NCBI GenBank assembly: GCA_963774935.1 | Contig: CAVZGO010000001.1 | Span: 372,001-436,000 of the forward strand | Source: CAVZGO01 sp963774935 | GTDB taxonomy: Bacteria; Chloroflexota; Anaerolineae; Anaerolineales; UBA4823 | DNA: 64,000 bases | Direction: 5' to 3' | Shown: one piece after another, positions 1-10,725 of the stretch | Numbering within the stretch: the stretch's first letter is position 1 | Layout of the letters: each line of letters starts with the position of its first letter | Translations under genes and position numbers: made by a program | The notes under the pieces: model-generated | Database searches by the model: none | Told to the model about the DNA's origin: nothing | Seen by the model: the letters and a program-made list of their open reading frames with translations, nothing else

Positions 1-2
1 TC

Positions 3-1553
3 TTGGTCAGCTTGCTCCTGGCAGCCTACGTGATGTTTGCAGACGAGTATTACTTCGGGCTGGAGCTGCTACGACCAGCAATGTTGTGGATAGCTTTAGC
101 ACCATGGATTGACAGCCGCAAAAAGCGTTTCGGCCAGGTTCTTTTATTCTGGTTACCTTACATAGCTTTGATGACCGCATTCCTTTACTGGCGGTTGGTG
201 ATCTTTGAAAGCCCACGTGGTGACGTTCAGGTATTTACTCAACTGCAGAGTGCCCCTATACAATCGATCCTGACCCTGGGACGAACGGTGCTTGCGGACG
301 TCCTACAAACCGGACTGCTCGCCTGGGTAGATACGATGAATTTGCCCAGCATGCTTGGACTTGGAACAGCTACGAGCCTGATTTACGTGGCGGCTGCTAT
401 CGCGGCAGGCATCCTGGTATTCTTTTACCTCTTGAAGTTCATGAGTAAAGAAGCCTCAACTGCGACAAGGATTTCGACGCGGCAATGGGGATTGCAGGCT
501 CTTTTGCTCGGTAGCCTGGCCTTGCTGGTGGGGGGTATTCCATTTTGGGCTACTGCTTATCCAATCGAATTATATTTTCCCTGGGATCGTTTTACGTTGC
601 CCATGGCTCTGGGCTCCAGCCTGTTCTTAGCCGGATTAGTGGCACTCATCCCAGGGCCGCGTTTACTGCAGTCTGGCGCGATCGCGTTACTGATCGCACT
701 GGCGGTCGGTTTTCACATCTACAATGGCACTCTGTTCCGCCGGGAATGGGCTTCTCAAAGAGAGTTCTTCTGGCAGCTTGCCTGGCGTGCCCCAGGGTTG
801 CAGACCGGTACTGCGGTGATGACTGCCGATCTACCTTTCACCTACTTTAGTGATAATTCTTTAACTGCGCCGCTCAACTGGCTTTACGCCCCGGATAACA
901 CGATTCGAGAGATGCCGTATCTTTTTTACAATCTTGAGTCTCGCCAGGATAAGCAGTTGACGAATTTAAAGCCCGGTACCCCAATCGAAATTCCCTATCG
1001 AACTGCTGTCTTTACCGGCAACACGAACCAGGCGATAGCGTTGTTCTACGAACCGCCAGGATGTGTCAATATAGCCGATCCACAAGTCGATGCAGCGCTA
1101 CCGCAGAAACCACGATATTTTTCGGAGGTGTTACCGCTGTCCGATATTAATCGCATCCTGCCACAACATGACCCGGCAGCACAGCCCCCAGAGCACATCC
1201 TGGGACCTGAACCAGAGCATGGTTGGTGTTATTATTACGAAAAAGCTGACCTCGCTCGCCAGGTTGGAGATTGGGCGGAAGTGGTAAGATTAGCAGGTGA
1301 AGCATGGGCTTTGAACACCCACCTCTACGAAGTCAATGCACCGGAGTTAGTGCCATACATTGAAGGATTTGCTCATCAAGGCGAGTGGGATCAAGCGCTT
1401 GCTACCACACGTGAGGCATATGAGCTGACATTTCGGATGAAACGAATGCTGTGCAACTCCTGGAATCGCATCGAACAGGATACAGAGCGGACCAATGCCC
1501 AACAAACTGCCGTGATAGCAGCCCGTCAGGAGCTGGGTTGCGCAACCCCATGA
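3..1553 (+). CDS. multi-pass membrane protein, 5' truncated by the window edge
   Basis: The open frame runs in from the left edge, so the true start is outside the window; the first TTG at base 5 is probably internal. The 516 visible residues begin with several hydrophobic segments (about residues 1-12, 40-65, 120-145, 165-185, 205-225 and 228-245), followed by a soluble domain and a helical tail that looks TPR-like (about 415-490). I cannot assign a family. The two genes that follow are a family 2 glycosyltransferase and a sugar aminotransferase, so a role in building or exporting a surface glycan is a reasonable inference from context only. It ends 50 bases before the glycosyltransferase. 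Confidence 0.7.
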   Translation: MVSLLLAAYVMFADEYYFGLELLRPAMLWIALAPWIDSRKKRFGQVLLFWLPYIALMTAFLYWRLVIFESPRGDVQVFTQLQSAPIQSILTLGRTVLADVLQTGLLAWVDTMNLPSMLGLGTATSLIYVAAAIAAGILVFFYLLKFMSKEASTATRISTRQWGLQALLLGSLALLVGGIPFWATAYPIELYFPWDRFTLPMALGSSLFLAGLVALIPGPRLLQSGAIALLIALAVGFHIYNGTLFRREWASQREFFWQLAWRAPGLQTGTAVMTADLPFTYFSDNSLTAPLNWLYAPDNTIREMPYLFYNLESRQDKQLTNLKPGTPIEIPYRTAVFTGNTNQAIALFYEPPGCVNIADPQVDAALPQKPRYFSEVLPLSDINRILPQHDPAAQPPEHILGPEPEHGWCYYYEKADLARQVGDWAEVVRLAGEAWALNTHLYEVNAPELVPYIEGFAHQGEWDQALATTREAYELTFRMKRMLCNSWNRIEQDTERTNAQQTAVIAARQELGCATP

Positions 1554-1602
1554 TCCCGTATCGCTGGTATTAATCATCCCATCGGTCAAGCATCTCCTAA
1601 GA

Positions 1603-2557
1603 ATGAATACAATAATCACTGCTTCAGAGACAACCCCAGGAATTTCGGTGGTGATTCCGGTTTATAACAGCCAGGATACCCTCCAGGAATTGGTCGCCAG
1701 GTTCAGATACAGTTCTTCCTGATCTGACAGGCGAATATGAAGTGATTCTGGTCAATGATGGCAGCCATGATTCAAGCTGGGAAGTTATCTCTCAACTGGG
1801 AGAGTCTTACCCCTGGGTGTATGGCTTAAACCTGATGAGAAACTATGGCCAGCACAATGCCCTCCTTTGTGGAATTCGTCAAGCCCAATTTGATATTATC
1901 GTGACAATGGATGATGATCTCCAACATCCACCAGAGGAAATCCACAAGCTGCTAGCGCGACTGGCAGAAGGCAATGATGTGGTGTACGGTGCGCCACAGA
2001 AGATGCCGCACTCCTGGTGGCGCAATGCCTTTTCCTACCTGATAAAGCGTTCGCTTGCCCTGGCAATGGGGGTTAAGAATGTGCGTGATTTCGCCGCCTT
2101 CCGGGCATTTCACACGAGTTTACGCAAAGCATTTGCGAATTATCAAAATCCCAATGTCATCATCGATGTGCTCTTATCCTGGGGCACCACACGATTCGCA
2201 ACTGTGATTGTCGACGAAAAACAGCGCCAGACTGGCAGATCGAATTACAATTTCTTCAAGTTAATTCAATACACCCTGGTGGTTCTCACCGGATTCAGCA
2301 CTTTGCCATTGCGGATTGCCAGCACAATCGGATTTATCTTCACATTTATCGGTTTAGCCATTCTGGTTTATGTTATCGCCATTTACTTTGTGCTTGGCAG
2401 TGTACCAGGCTTTCCTTTCCTGGCATCGATGATCGCCATGTTCAGCGGCATTCAGCTGTTCGCCTTGGGACTCATCGGCGAATACCTGGCTCGGATATTC
2501 GATCGCAGTATGGATCGCCCACCATATATTGTCGGCAACACCACAAACCACTCATGA
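1603..2557 (+). CDS. family 2 glycosyltransferase (polyprenyl-phosphate type), one frame break
   Basis: Transfers a sugar from an activated donor to a polyprenyl phosphate or growing glycan at the inner membrane face. From ATG 1603 the frame reads the family N-terminus (SVVIPVYNSQDTL), breaks near base 1702, and resumes one base later with VILVNDGSHDSSW, the donor-binding DDDLQHPP, and two C-terminal membrane helices (about residues 235-260 and 270-295) typical of the DPM1/ArnC/GtrB type. Removing one base gives a 317-residue protein, normal for the family. The stop overlaps the next start by four bases, which suggests translational coupling with the aminotransferase. The donor and acceptor are unknown. 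Confidence 0.85.
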
Positions 2558-3700
2558 ATGAATATTCGATCGATTTCAACAAACCTTGCCTGACCGGTAA
2601 CGAATTTCGCTACATCCAACAAGCCATCGATCAGCGCCAAATCTCCGGAGATGGAAGCTTTACCAAACGCTGTCATTCATTGCTGGAGCAAGAATTAGGC
2701 GTACCGAAGGTCCTGCTGACAACATCCTGCACCCACGCGCTGGAAATGGCAGCCATATTATTAAACCTTCAGCCTGGAGACGAGTTTATCGTCCCATCGT
2801 TCACATTTGTATCCACACCGAATGCATTTGTCCTGCGCGGTGCTCGCCCGGTATTTAGTGACATACGACCAGACACACTGAACCTGGATGAAAGTAAGCT
2901 TGAGCAATTGATTACACCTCACACTCGGGCAATCATAGTCGTTCATTATGCCGGTGTCGGATGTGAGATGCAGCCCATTCTGGAAATTGCAAATAAGTAC
3001 GGGATTCCAGTGGTGGAAGACAATGCACATGGATTGTTTGGTCGTTATCGTGATCAAAATTTAGGCACATTTGGCTGCCTGGCAACACAAAGCTTCCACG
3101 AAACGAAAAACATAAGCTGCGGCGAGGGCGGGGCGTTATTGATTAACGACCCAACGTACATCGAGCGCGCAGAAATTATCCGGGAAAAAGGCACCGACCG
3201 CAGCCGTTTCTTTCGCGGCCAGGTCGATAAATACACCTGGGTGGACATCGGTTCCAGCTACCTGCCATCCGAGATCCTGGCCGCGTATTTATTTGCACAG
3301 TTAGAACAACGCCACCAAATTCAGGAAACGCGCATGCGTATCTGGCAGTTCTATGACTCTCATCTGCGGGACTGGGCTGTCCGAGCATCATATCGGCTTA
3401 CCCACAGTTCCCGCGCACTGCCAGCAGTCTTATCACATGTATTACCTGGTGCTGCCATCACTCGAATATCGCCAGGCACTGATCGCCTATCTGAAATCAA
3501 AATCCATCTTAACTGTCTTCCACTACCTGCCTTTACATATCTCTGAGATGGGCCGCCGATTTCGGTGGCAGACCAGGCGATTGCCCGGTCACTGAGTACA
3601 CCAGCGACCGGTTGCTTCGTTTACCTTTTTATATGACATTGACTGCAGAAGAGCAGACTCCAGGTCGTCGAACGCAATTCAAAGTTTTCGATTCTCATGA
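2554..3700 (+). CDS. wecE: DegT/DnrJ/EryC1 sugar aminotransferase, WecE-like, with four frame breaks
   Basis: A PLP enzyme that would aminate a dTDP-4-keto-6-deoxyhexose during surface glycan synthesis. The first 275 residues read cleanly: GDGSFTKRCHSLLE near the start, VEDNAHG (PLP-ring aspartate) and a SFHETKN segment carrying the Schiff-base lysine. The frame then shifts by one base near 3383, 3563, 3660 and 3675, yet conserved C-terminal segments stay readable (HMYYLVLPS, FHYLPLH, PGDCPVTE, DRLLRLPFY). Removing four bases gives 380 residues, against about 376 for E. coli WecE. The restored stop TGA overlaps the ruvX ATG as ATGA. Four breaks in 300 bases is the highest local density in the window: a dying gene or bad consensus. 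Confidence 0.8.
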
Positions 3701-4128
3701 GAATTATGGCTGTGGATCCCGGCGAAAAACGACTTGGTTTAGCAGTGAGCGACCCGACAGGCACAATTGCTAATCCGCTCACGGTGATTAATCACACTGC
3801 CAGGTTAGTGGATGCTGCAGCTATTGCCCAGCTAGCTCAGGATTATCAAGTCGAATTAATCGTCGTGGGTCAGGCTTTGGACGAGGACGGCGGCTCGACA
3901 CCACAAAGCCGGCGCGCTGAACGCCTGGCGACTGCGCTTCAAAGCCAGACAGCCCTGCCTGTAGTTCTCTGGGATGAGAGCGGCAGCACCAGAGCTGCCA
4001 AATCCGCCAGGATTGCCATGGGCACAAGCCGCCGGAAACGCCATGGACATCTCGATGATATTGCGGCTACCTATATCTTACAAACCTATCTCGATGAAAG
4101 AACAATAAAAACTGATGACAGAGCATAA
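3697..4128 (+). CDS. ruvX: RuvX/YqgF family nuclease (pre-16S rRNA processing / Holliday junction)
   Basis: A 143-residue RNase H-fold protein of the YqgF family, linked to maturation of the 16S rRNA 5' end and earlier described as a putative Holliday junction resolvase. Visible motifs are MAVDPGEKRLGLAVSD with the first catalytic aspartate, VVGQALDEDGG, the WDESGSTRAA loop and HLDDIAATYIL near the end with the last catalytic aspartate. ATG 3697 overlaps the upstream stop and the gene overlaps mltG by 14 bases; a ruvX-mltG pair is a common bacterial arrangement. Length is normal and the frame is intact. Confidence 0.93.
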   Translation: MRIMAVDPGEKRLGLAVSDPTGTIANPLTVINHTARLVDAAAIAQLAQDYQVELIVVGQALDEDGGSTPQSRRAERLATALQSQTALPVVLWDESGSTRAAKSARIAMGTSRRKRHGHLDDIAATYILQTYLDERTIKTDDRA

Positions 4129-5273
4129 TCAAAGAAAAAAGAAACGATTAGCTGCCAGCCTGCTCACTCTTGCAATCGTATCGGCACTATGTATGCTGGT
4201 CATTGCTGGTGTCTGGTGGCTGTCAAAATTACCAGCCTACGCTGAGCAAAAGTTTGGTCCAGCAAGCGAAAATTTGAGCCCTTTTCAACGCATTCTCATG
4301 CCCATCCGCCTCATTCAACAATCAGATACGCTGACACAGCCGCTGGACCCATCAAGCAGTGATATCCCTTTCGAGGTGACCCTGGGTGAGCCGCCTATAT
4401 CCATCGCCACCCGCCTGGAACATTTGAGTCTAATTTCTGATGCACAGGCCTTTTTAGATTTTCTGGTCTATTCCGGATTGGATACGACTTTACAAGCCGG
4501 AAATTATGTACTCAGTGCAAGGCTGACGCCAATCGAAATTGCCCGTTCATTGCAGGATTCGACACCGGCAGAAGTGACGTTTTCGATTTTACCTGGCTGG
4601 CGATTGGAAGAGATTGCTGAATCTCTGCCAACAACAGGATTGGAGTTCACTAAGGAAGAGTTCTTGTCAGGGGTTGCCGCTCCACCACCACTCCACACCT
4701 CTGAGCCAGGAAATCTCTGCCGGATCTTCATTAGAAGGATTCATGTTTCCGGGAAGCTACATCGTCAACCGAGATATTTCCCAACAGGGTTTAATCCAAA
4801 TCGTGATGGATCAATTCCTTGAGCAGGTCAACCAGGAGCTGATTAATGGCTTCAAAAAACAGGGGTTAAACCTTTACCAAGCCGTCACCCTGGCGTCGAT
4901 CATCCAACGCGAAGCGGTTGTCGCAGCCGAAATGCCTATGATAGCCTCTGTCTTTCTTAACCGCTTGAATTCAGGCATGAGGTTAGAGGCTGATCCTACT
5001 GTCCAATACAGTATCGGTTTTAATGAAGAACAGAATACCTGGTGGACGAATCCTCTCAGCCTGACCGATTTGCAAATCGATTCACCCTATAATACATACG
5101 TTTATGCTGGACTGCCGCCAGGACCGATTTCCAATCCAGGGTTCGAGGCTCTTAAGGCAGTAGCTTTTCCCGCTCAAACCCCCTATTATTATTTTCGCGC
5201 TGCCTGTGATGGCTCCGGGAAACACACTTTTTCTGAAACGCTTGAGCAGCACACCCAGAATGCCTGCCCATAA
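4115..5273 (+). CDS. mltG: endolytic transglycosylase MltG, one frame break
   Basis: Cleaves nascent peptidoglycan strands and so ends glycan elongation; anchored in the membrane by one N-terminal helix (about residues 11-35). The YceG domain is recognisable: a LysM-like part (PFEVTLGEPPISIATRL), the segment SLEGFMFPGSY, LASIIQREA with the catalytic glutamate, SVFLNRLNSGMRLEADPTVQY and SPYNTYVYAGLPPGPISNPG. The first half is in one frame from ATG 4115 and the second half one base later, with the break between about 4690 and 4715. Removing one base gives 385 residues. The family is usually intact in rod- or filament-forming bacteria, so a sequence error is more likely than a real lesion. Confidence 0.88.
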
Positions 5274-5291
5274 TGAAAGTCTGGTTTAAAC

Positions 5292-5334
5292 AAAAATCGG
5301 GATGCAGAATTCGTGCATCCCGATTTTGTTTTTA
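5292..5334. terminator. bidirectional intrinsic terminator between mltG and lon
   Basis: A perfect 14-base inverted repeat (AAAATCGGGATGCA at 5293-5306 and its complement at 5314-5327) with a 7-base loop. It is flanked by an A-run on the left and TTTTGTTTTT on the right, so it can end transcripts from both convergent genes. Confidence 0.9.
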
Positions 5335-5350
5335 TTCGATTGATTATCTG

Positions 5351-7868
5351 TTAACCAGCAGACGCATGGGTCTGCTCTGGCTTCACTTCATCGGCAGGGG
5401 CAGTTTTTTTACGTGCTCGCACCGGCTTTTCCACCTTAGGCGCTGGTGCTAATGCCAACTGCAATACCTGATCCATGTGCTCTACCGGGAGCAGCTTTAA
5501 CTCGCTTCTGGCACGCTTCGGTACATCCACTAAATCCTTTTGGTTCTTCGTGGGTATCAGGACGGTCTTTATTCCCGCCCGGTGAGCTGCCAAGATTTTT
5601 TCCCGCACACCGCCTACAGGCAGGATGCGCCCGCGCAGGGTGATTTCGCCAGTCATGCCAACATCACGGTATACTTCCCGTCCGGTGAAAGCCGATGCCA
5701 GTGCAGTGCAGATGGTTATCCCCGCGCTTGGACCGTCTTTGGGAATAGCGCCTTCCGGAATGTGGATATGGATATCAAGTTGCTCATACGCTTCGGGATC
5801 AATGCCCAGATCGCGCGAACGCGACTTGAGGTATGACAAGGCTGCCTGAGCTGACTCTTGCATGATATTTCCAATTTGACCGGTGATTTGCAGATTGCCT
5901 TTACCTTCCAATAACAAAACTTCAACCGGCATGATCTCGCCACCCATCTCCGTCCATGCTACCGCGGTAGCGACGCCAATTTCATTTTGACGCTCTGCTT
6001 CCAGGGTGAAGAATTGTGGAGGTCCTAAAAATTTTTCAATGGACGCTGCACTGATGACACTTGGGTAGCGCTTGCCCTCCGCTTTTTGACGGGCTAACTT
6101 CCGGCAAACTCGACCGATTTCCCGCTCCAGGTTTCGCACCCCAGCCTCGAAGGTATATTCACGGATGATCCGCTGTACCGGTTGATCGGAGAACGTAATT
6201 TCCCCAGGCTGTAATCCATTCTCCTCTATCTGGCGAGGCACCAGGAAGCGCCGTGCAATCTCCAGTTTCTCTTCTTCGATATAGCCCGGGAACTCGATCA
6301 CTTCCATGCGGTCCAAAAGGGCGGGGGGAATGGTGCCGATGGTATTTGCAGTGGTGATAAACATCACCCGAGATAAATCATAAGCCAGCTCCAGGTAATG
6401 ATCGGAGAAAGCAAAATTTTGCTCAGGATCCAGGACCTCTAAAAGGGCAGAAGAAGGATCACCACGAAAATCCTGCCCCAGCTTGTCGATCTCATCGAGC
6501 ATAAAGAGCGGGTTGACTGTTGTCGCTCGCCGCATGGTCTGTAAAATCCGTCCTGGTAATGCACCAATATACGTGCGGCGGTGACCTCGGATTTCCGCCT
6601 CGTCCCGCACGCCGCCCAGCGATAATCGGACGAACTTCCGGCCCAACGAATCCGCAATTGAGCGACCCAGAGATGTTTTCCCTGTACCGGGCGGACCGAC
6701 AAAGCAAAGGATTGGCTGGCGCAGGCGTTTTGGATTCAGGCTGCGTACGGCGATATATTCTAAGATGCGTTCTTTGGCACGCGGCAACCCATAATGATCC
6801 CGTTCGAGCACCTGGGAGGCATGGTTGACGTCAAGATTGTCATCAGTTTGGGACACCCAGGGTAAATCTAAAATCCACTCGATGTAAGTGCGGATAATAC
6901 CGACTTCTGGAGACATCGGCGGCATCTGGCTCAGGCGCTCCACTTCACGCAATGCCCGTATCTGCACTTCCTCCGGCAGTCCGGCCGATTCTACCCGCGT
7001 TTGAATTTCATAAATTTCCCGAGCCCAGGGATCGCCTTCGCCAAGCTCTGACTGGATTGCCTTCATGCGCTCGCGCAGGTAAAACTCACGCTGTGTCCGG
7101 TCCACTTCACTTTGTGCCTGGGTGTGGAGCTGGTCTTCCAGCTCAAGCACGTCAGCCTCTTTGGCAAGTAATACGAACTACCTCCCCCAGCCGCTGCAGC
7201 GGGTCAAGCATCGATAAAATTGTGAGACGATCCTCAAGCGGCGGGGCGATGGAAGTGATGATCATATCTGCCAGCCAACCGGGATCATCGATATTTATGG
7301 CATATAGATAGGCTTCTTCCGGAAGGCTCCGGTCAAGCTGGACACATTTATGAAACATCTCCAGGGCGGTGCGCATCGTCGCATCGGTTTGCCGGTCCAC
7401 ATCAACTTCTTCATAAATGGGTCTGGCTCGTGCAACAAGGAAATCGTCATCCTCAATAAATTCGACCACTTGGATTCGCCTGCGACCCTGAACCAGTGCT
7501 GAGCTTGAGCCATCCGGCATACTCAGTAACCGGCCGACCGCCATTTCAACCCCAATGTCATAAAAATCACCACTACCGGGATCATCCTGATCTGGATCTC
7601 GTTGCGTCAAGGCAATGACCGTTTCATTGCCGAGCTGGGCTTCTTCAACCGCCTGGATCGCCATATCAGTAGAGAGAAACACCGGTGAAACCATGTGTGG
7701 AAAAACCACCAGGTCTCGGAGCGGCAAAACCGGGCATTCGATCAATCCTGCCTCATCCGGCGTGGCGTCAGGGATATTGTAGAGCTCCTCGGTGCGCCGG
7801 TGTAAAGCATCACCGAATTCATCTTCATCGTCTTTTAAATACCAATCATTACTGCGCATTTTAGCCAT
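5351..7868 (-). CDS. lon: ATP-dependent Lon protease, one frame break
   Basis: Cytosolic AAA+ serine protease that degrades misfolded and regulatory proteins. The N-terminal substrate-binding domain (PVLPLRDLVVFPHMVSPVF) reads from ATG 7868. The frame breaks at about base 7172, and one base later the coiled coil (EFYLRERMKAIQSELGEGD), Walker A GPPGTGKTS (about residue 391), MLDEIDKLG and the protease domain with EGAIPKDGPSAGI (catalytic serine) and GGVREKILAAHRAG (catalytic lysine) follow. Removing one base gives about 838 residues, the usual Lon A size, so this is one gene and not two. The start overlaps the end of folC by eight bases, consistent with a folC-lon operon. Confidence 0.93.
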
Positions 7869-9252
7869 AAGAATTTTCTATCTTTCTGTGATTGTACCAG
7901 GTATCACGAACGGCTGCCGCGACGAAAATACTGCCTGCGGCCAGCACGATAGCATCCTGATCTGTTGTATTAAGTGCTTCATTCATTGCATCCTCTACCC
8001 GCTCCACCACATGCGCAGGACGTCCAAATTGATGTGCCATTTCTACCAGCAGGTGAGGATCCATCGCCCTTGGGTGAAATGAGCGTGTAGCAATCACTCT
8101 GCTGATGCGGGGCAGGAGCTCAGCGAACATCCCGTGAATATCTTTGTCTTCTGATGCGCCGAAAATCATAATCACGGGGCGACCTGGAAAGTAATCATCC
8201 AGCGCCATGCGTAGTTTTTGCGCCGAGTCACGATTATGTGCACAATCCAACACCAATGTGGGATTGTCTTGTAGAATTTCGAACCTTCCCGGCCAGAATA
8301 CCTGTGAGAAACCTTGTTGGATATCAGCGGTGTTCAATGGTAATGAATTCGCACTGAATATTTGTAAAGCAGCAAATGCTGTCGCTGCATTTTCTATCTG
8401 ATGGTAGCCCAGTAATGGGATTGTCAACTGCACGGGTTCCCATCCGTTCAATCGACCGGACTCGATATATTCATCGACATGGGGTTGGTCCGCTGATGAC
8501 CAAACCTGCAACGTCTGCCCTTTGCTGAGAGAATGAGAAACTTCCGCAAACAAGAAATCACGTCCAGCCTCTATTAAAGGCGAACCACGATCTACTGCCA
8601 CTTTTTCAATGACATGTCTGGCTTCATCCGCTTGTGGCGAGAGGACGACGGGTACGCCCGGTTTGATAATGCCGGCTTTCTCACCTGCAATCTCTGCCAA
8701 CGTATCGCCTAGAAACTGGGTATGATCGTAGGAGAGAGATGTGATCACACTGACTTGCGGTATGATGATATTCGTTGCATCAAGACGCCCGCCTAAACCG
8801 ACTTCTATTACTGCTGCATCAACGCCATGACGGGCAAAATACAGGAAAGCCAGGGCGGTAGTAATCTCGAAAGTCGTGAGCTGGGTGCCTTTATCCAGGA
8901 AAGGACGCAGTTCATCCACCAGAACGATTAACTCCGGGTGGGAGATCGGTTGTCGATTGATCTGGATTCGCTCCGCATAATCCACAAGATGGGGCGATGT
9001 ATATAACCCGACTTTATAACCGGCTGCCTGTAAGGCGCCAGCACAAAACACGGCCACGGATCCTTTTCCCTTGGTCCCCGCCACATGAATTATCGGGTAC
9101 GACTTTTGGGGGTCGCCCAGATAATGAGCGAATTCAATCATTCGATCCAGATTAAACAGCTCTGGAGAGTAGCGGACCGCCCGGGTCATACTGAAATCGA
9201 CGAAGCTATATAAATAATCCTGTGTTTCCTGGTAGCGGGTCTCAATATCCAT
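7861..9252 (-). CDS. folC: folylpolyglutamate synthase / dihydrofolate synthase
   Basis: A Mur-ligase-type ATP enzyme that adds glutamate to folates, and in many bacteria also to dihydropteroate. It has 463 residues. The P-loop HVAGTKGKGSVAVF lies at about residues 56-69, YTSPHLVDYAERI gives the folate-binding segment, EVGLGGRLDATNI the magnesium-binding region, and LVLDCAHNRDSAQKL the C-terminal domain signature. Start ATG 9252 is the first in frame. It is the first gene of a leftward pair with lon. The region between it and the divergent SanA-like gene (about 110 bases) must hold both promoters. Confidence 0.93.
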   Translation of the reverse strand: MDIETRYQETQDYLYSFVDFSMTRAVRYSPELFNLDRMIEFAHYLGDPQKSYPIIHVAGTKGKGSVAVFCAGALQAAGYKVGLYTSPHLVDYAERIQINRQPISHPELIVLVDELRPFLDKGTQLTTFEITTALAFLYFARHGVDAAVIEVGLGGRLDATNIIIPQVSVITSLSYDHTQFLGDTLAEIAGEKAGIIKPGVPVVLSPQADEARHVIEKVAVDRGSPLIEAGRDFLFAEVSHSLSKGQTLQVWSSADQPHVDEYIESGRLNGWEPVQLTIPLLGYHQIENAATAFAALQIFSANSLPLNTADIQQGFSQVFWPGRFEILQDNPTLVLDCAHNRDSAQKLRMALDDYFPGRPVIMIFGASEDKDIHGMFAELLPRISRVIATRSFHPRAMDPHLLVEMAHQFGRPAHVVERVEDAMNEALNTTDQDAIVLAAGSIFVAAAVRDTWYNHRKIENSYG

Positions 9253-9363
9253 AGGTGAGAGATTGTAACCGCGCGGTGGATTGCCTGCAAGGGAGAAATT
9301 ATTTCACCCAATTCCTAAGCGTTGGCTAAGAATTCACAATAACCGAGGTGGTAAAATCTTTAT

Positions 9364-10050
9364 GTGCTCAAGAAAATCTTCAAAATGATCCTTAAAGGTA
9401 TATTGATCTTGGCCCTGTTAGCAGCAGGGGTGCTGCTCTTGCCCCGCCTGGTGACCGGTATTTATGCCATGTTCCATATCCTGCCGCCTGAAAAAGTACC
9501 TGAACAGCGCGTGGCTATCGTCTTTGGGGCAGGATTGTGGCGAGATGGCAGTCCCACACCGGTCCTTCGCGATCGGGTAGAGACTGCAGCCGAATTGTAT
9601 TTCTCCGGTAAGGTAGAAAAGCTCCTGATGAGCGGCACAACAGTTTCATACTACAACGAAACCAAAGCCATGCGGAATTATGCCATGGAGCTCGGCGTGC
9701 CCAATGAAGCCATTGTCCAGGATTACTTTGGATTACGAACATACGACACATGCTTCAGAGCTCGTGAGGTATTTGGTGTTCAACAGGCGGTTCTGGTGAC
9801 TCAGAAGTTTCACCTGCCACGTGCTTTATACCTTTGCAACGCAATGGGGATCCAATCGATCGGTGTCGCTGCTGATTTACAACCCTACCGTTTGCGATCC
9901 CGAGTATTTTGGAATCTTCGAGAGATCCCAGCAACTCTGGTTGCCCTGTGGGAGCTGTATGTAAGCCACCCTGCTCCTGAGATGGGCGACCCGCAACCAA
10001 TTTTCCCAAATGAGGTGCAATCATCACTATGGAACGTCAAGAAGCATTAA
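9364..10050 (+). CDS. SanA/YdcF-like DUF218 membrane protein
   Basis: A 228-residue protein with one N-terminal membrane helix (about residues 8-30) followed by a DUF218 domain: VAIVFGAGLWRDGSPTPVLRDRV, KLLMSGT and VLVTQKFHLPRAL. E. coli SanA and ElyC share this fold and affect envelope integrity and lipid-carrier use under stress; the chemistry is not settled. The likely start is GTG 9364, since the nearby ATG at 9362 is out of frame. The gene overlaps the next one by 22 bases, so the two are probably one transcription unit. Confidence 0.8.
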   Translation: MLKKIFKMILKGILILALLAAGVLLLPRLVTGIYAMFHILPPEKVPEQRVAIVFGAGLWRDGSPTPVLRDRVETAAELYFSGKVEKLLMSGTTVSYYNETKAMRNYAMELGVPNEAIVQDYFGLRTYDTCFRAREVFGVQQAVLVTQKFHLPRALYLCNAMGIQSIGVAADLQPYRLRSRVFWNLREIPATLVALWELYVSHPAPEMGDPQPIFPNEVQSSLWNVKKH

Positions 10051-10598
10051 ATATCGTTCGGAATTATGTAAAAAGCGAAAATCTAGTTCGCCACATGCTT
10101 AGTGTGGAAGCAGCAATGCAATTCTACGCAAAGAAATATGGTCAGGATCAAGAAGTATGGGGTAACGCCGGCCTGCTTCACGATTTCGATTGGGAAATCC
10201 ACCCCACCCTCGAAGAGCATCCCCAGGCCGGAGAACCCATCTTACGCCAGCTCGGTGTTCCCGAAGAGATCATCCGGGCTGTCCTGAGCCATGCCGACCA
10301 TACCGGAGTACCTCGTCAAGGTTTGATGGAAAAAGCACTTTATGCCTGCGATGAAATTACCGGGCTAATCACGGCTGTAGCGCTGGTGCGACCTTCACGC
10401 TCACTTTATGATTTGACTGCGTCTTCAGTCAAGAAGAAGTGGAAGGATCGAGCTTTTGCAGCCGGTGCGAACCGGGAAGAAATCCAACATGCAACCGCAG
10501 CATTTGGAATTGACCTTTGGGAGCATGTTGATAATGTTATTATCGCTATGCGGAGCATAGCCCCTGAGTTAGATTTGGAAGGTTCAATACCAGCGTAA
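10029..10598 (+). CDS. HD-domain phosphohydrolase-like protein
   Basis: A 189-residue protein of the HDIG/HD superfamily. The metal-binding histidine-aspartate pair lies in LLHDFDWEIHP, with further histidines in EEHPQAGEP and LSHADHTGVP, the usual spacing for a metal-dependent phosphohydrolase. The substrate is not evident; relatives act on nucleotides or are uncharacterised. No membrane segment or second domain is present. It starts inside the end of the SanA-like gene, so it is probably co-translated with it. Confidence 0.8.
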   Translation: MERQEALNIVRNYVKSENLVRHMLSVEAAMQFYAKKYGQDQEVWGNAGLLHDFDWEIHPTLEEHPQAGEPILRQLGVPEEIIRAVLSHADHTGVPRQGLMEKALYACDEITGLITAVALVRPSRSLYDLTASSVKKKWKDRAFAAGANREEIQHATAAFGIDLWEHVDNVIIAMRSIAPELDLEGSIPA

Positions 10599-10641
10599 AA
10601 CCTTCATCCATAAGGTATTTAGCAGGTGCAATTCCGAAAAA

Positions 10642-10679
10642 GGCAGGTAGAAGGGCAACAAAGTCACCCTATACCTGCC
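10642..10679. terminator. stem-loop between convergent genes
   Basis: GGCAGGTA at 10642-10649 pairs with TACCTGCC at 10672-10679, with an additional inner AGGG/CCCT pairing. It sits between the HD gene and the convergent lipoprotein gene. No T-run follows on either strand, so its role as terminator is only probable. Confidence 0.5.
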
Positions 10680-10725
10680 AGATCTCAACGGCTGTGATGC
10701 TGTCCAGTAGGTAATTACACCGGGT

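Noticed and set aside
7152..7868. A separate small Lon-N-domain (LonN) gene beside a shorter Lon
   Set aside because: The second part lacks its own ribosome site and begins in the middle of a conserved helix; removing one base joins both into a normal Lon.
5351..7868. Programmed frameshifting in lon, metG, mltG or rpsH
   Set aside because: No slippery heptamer with downstream structure is shared, and many unrelated genes are affected in the same way, which points to sequence error.
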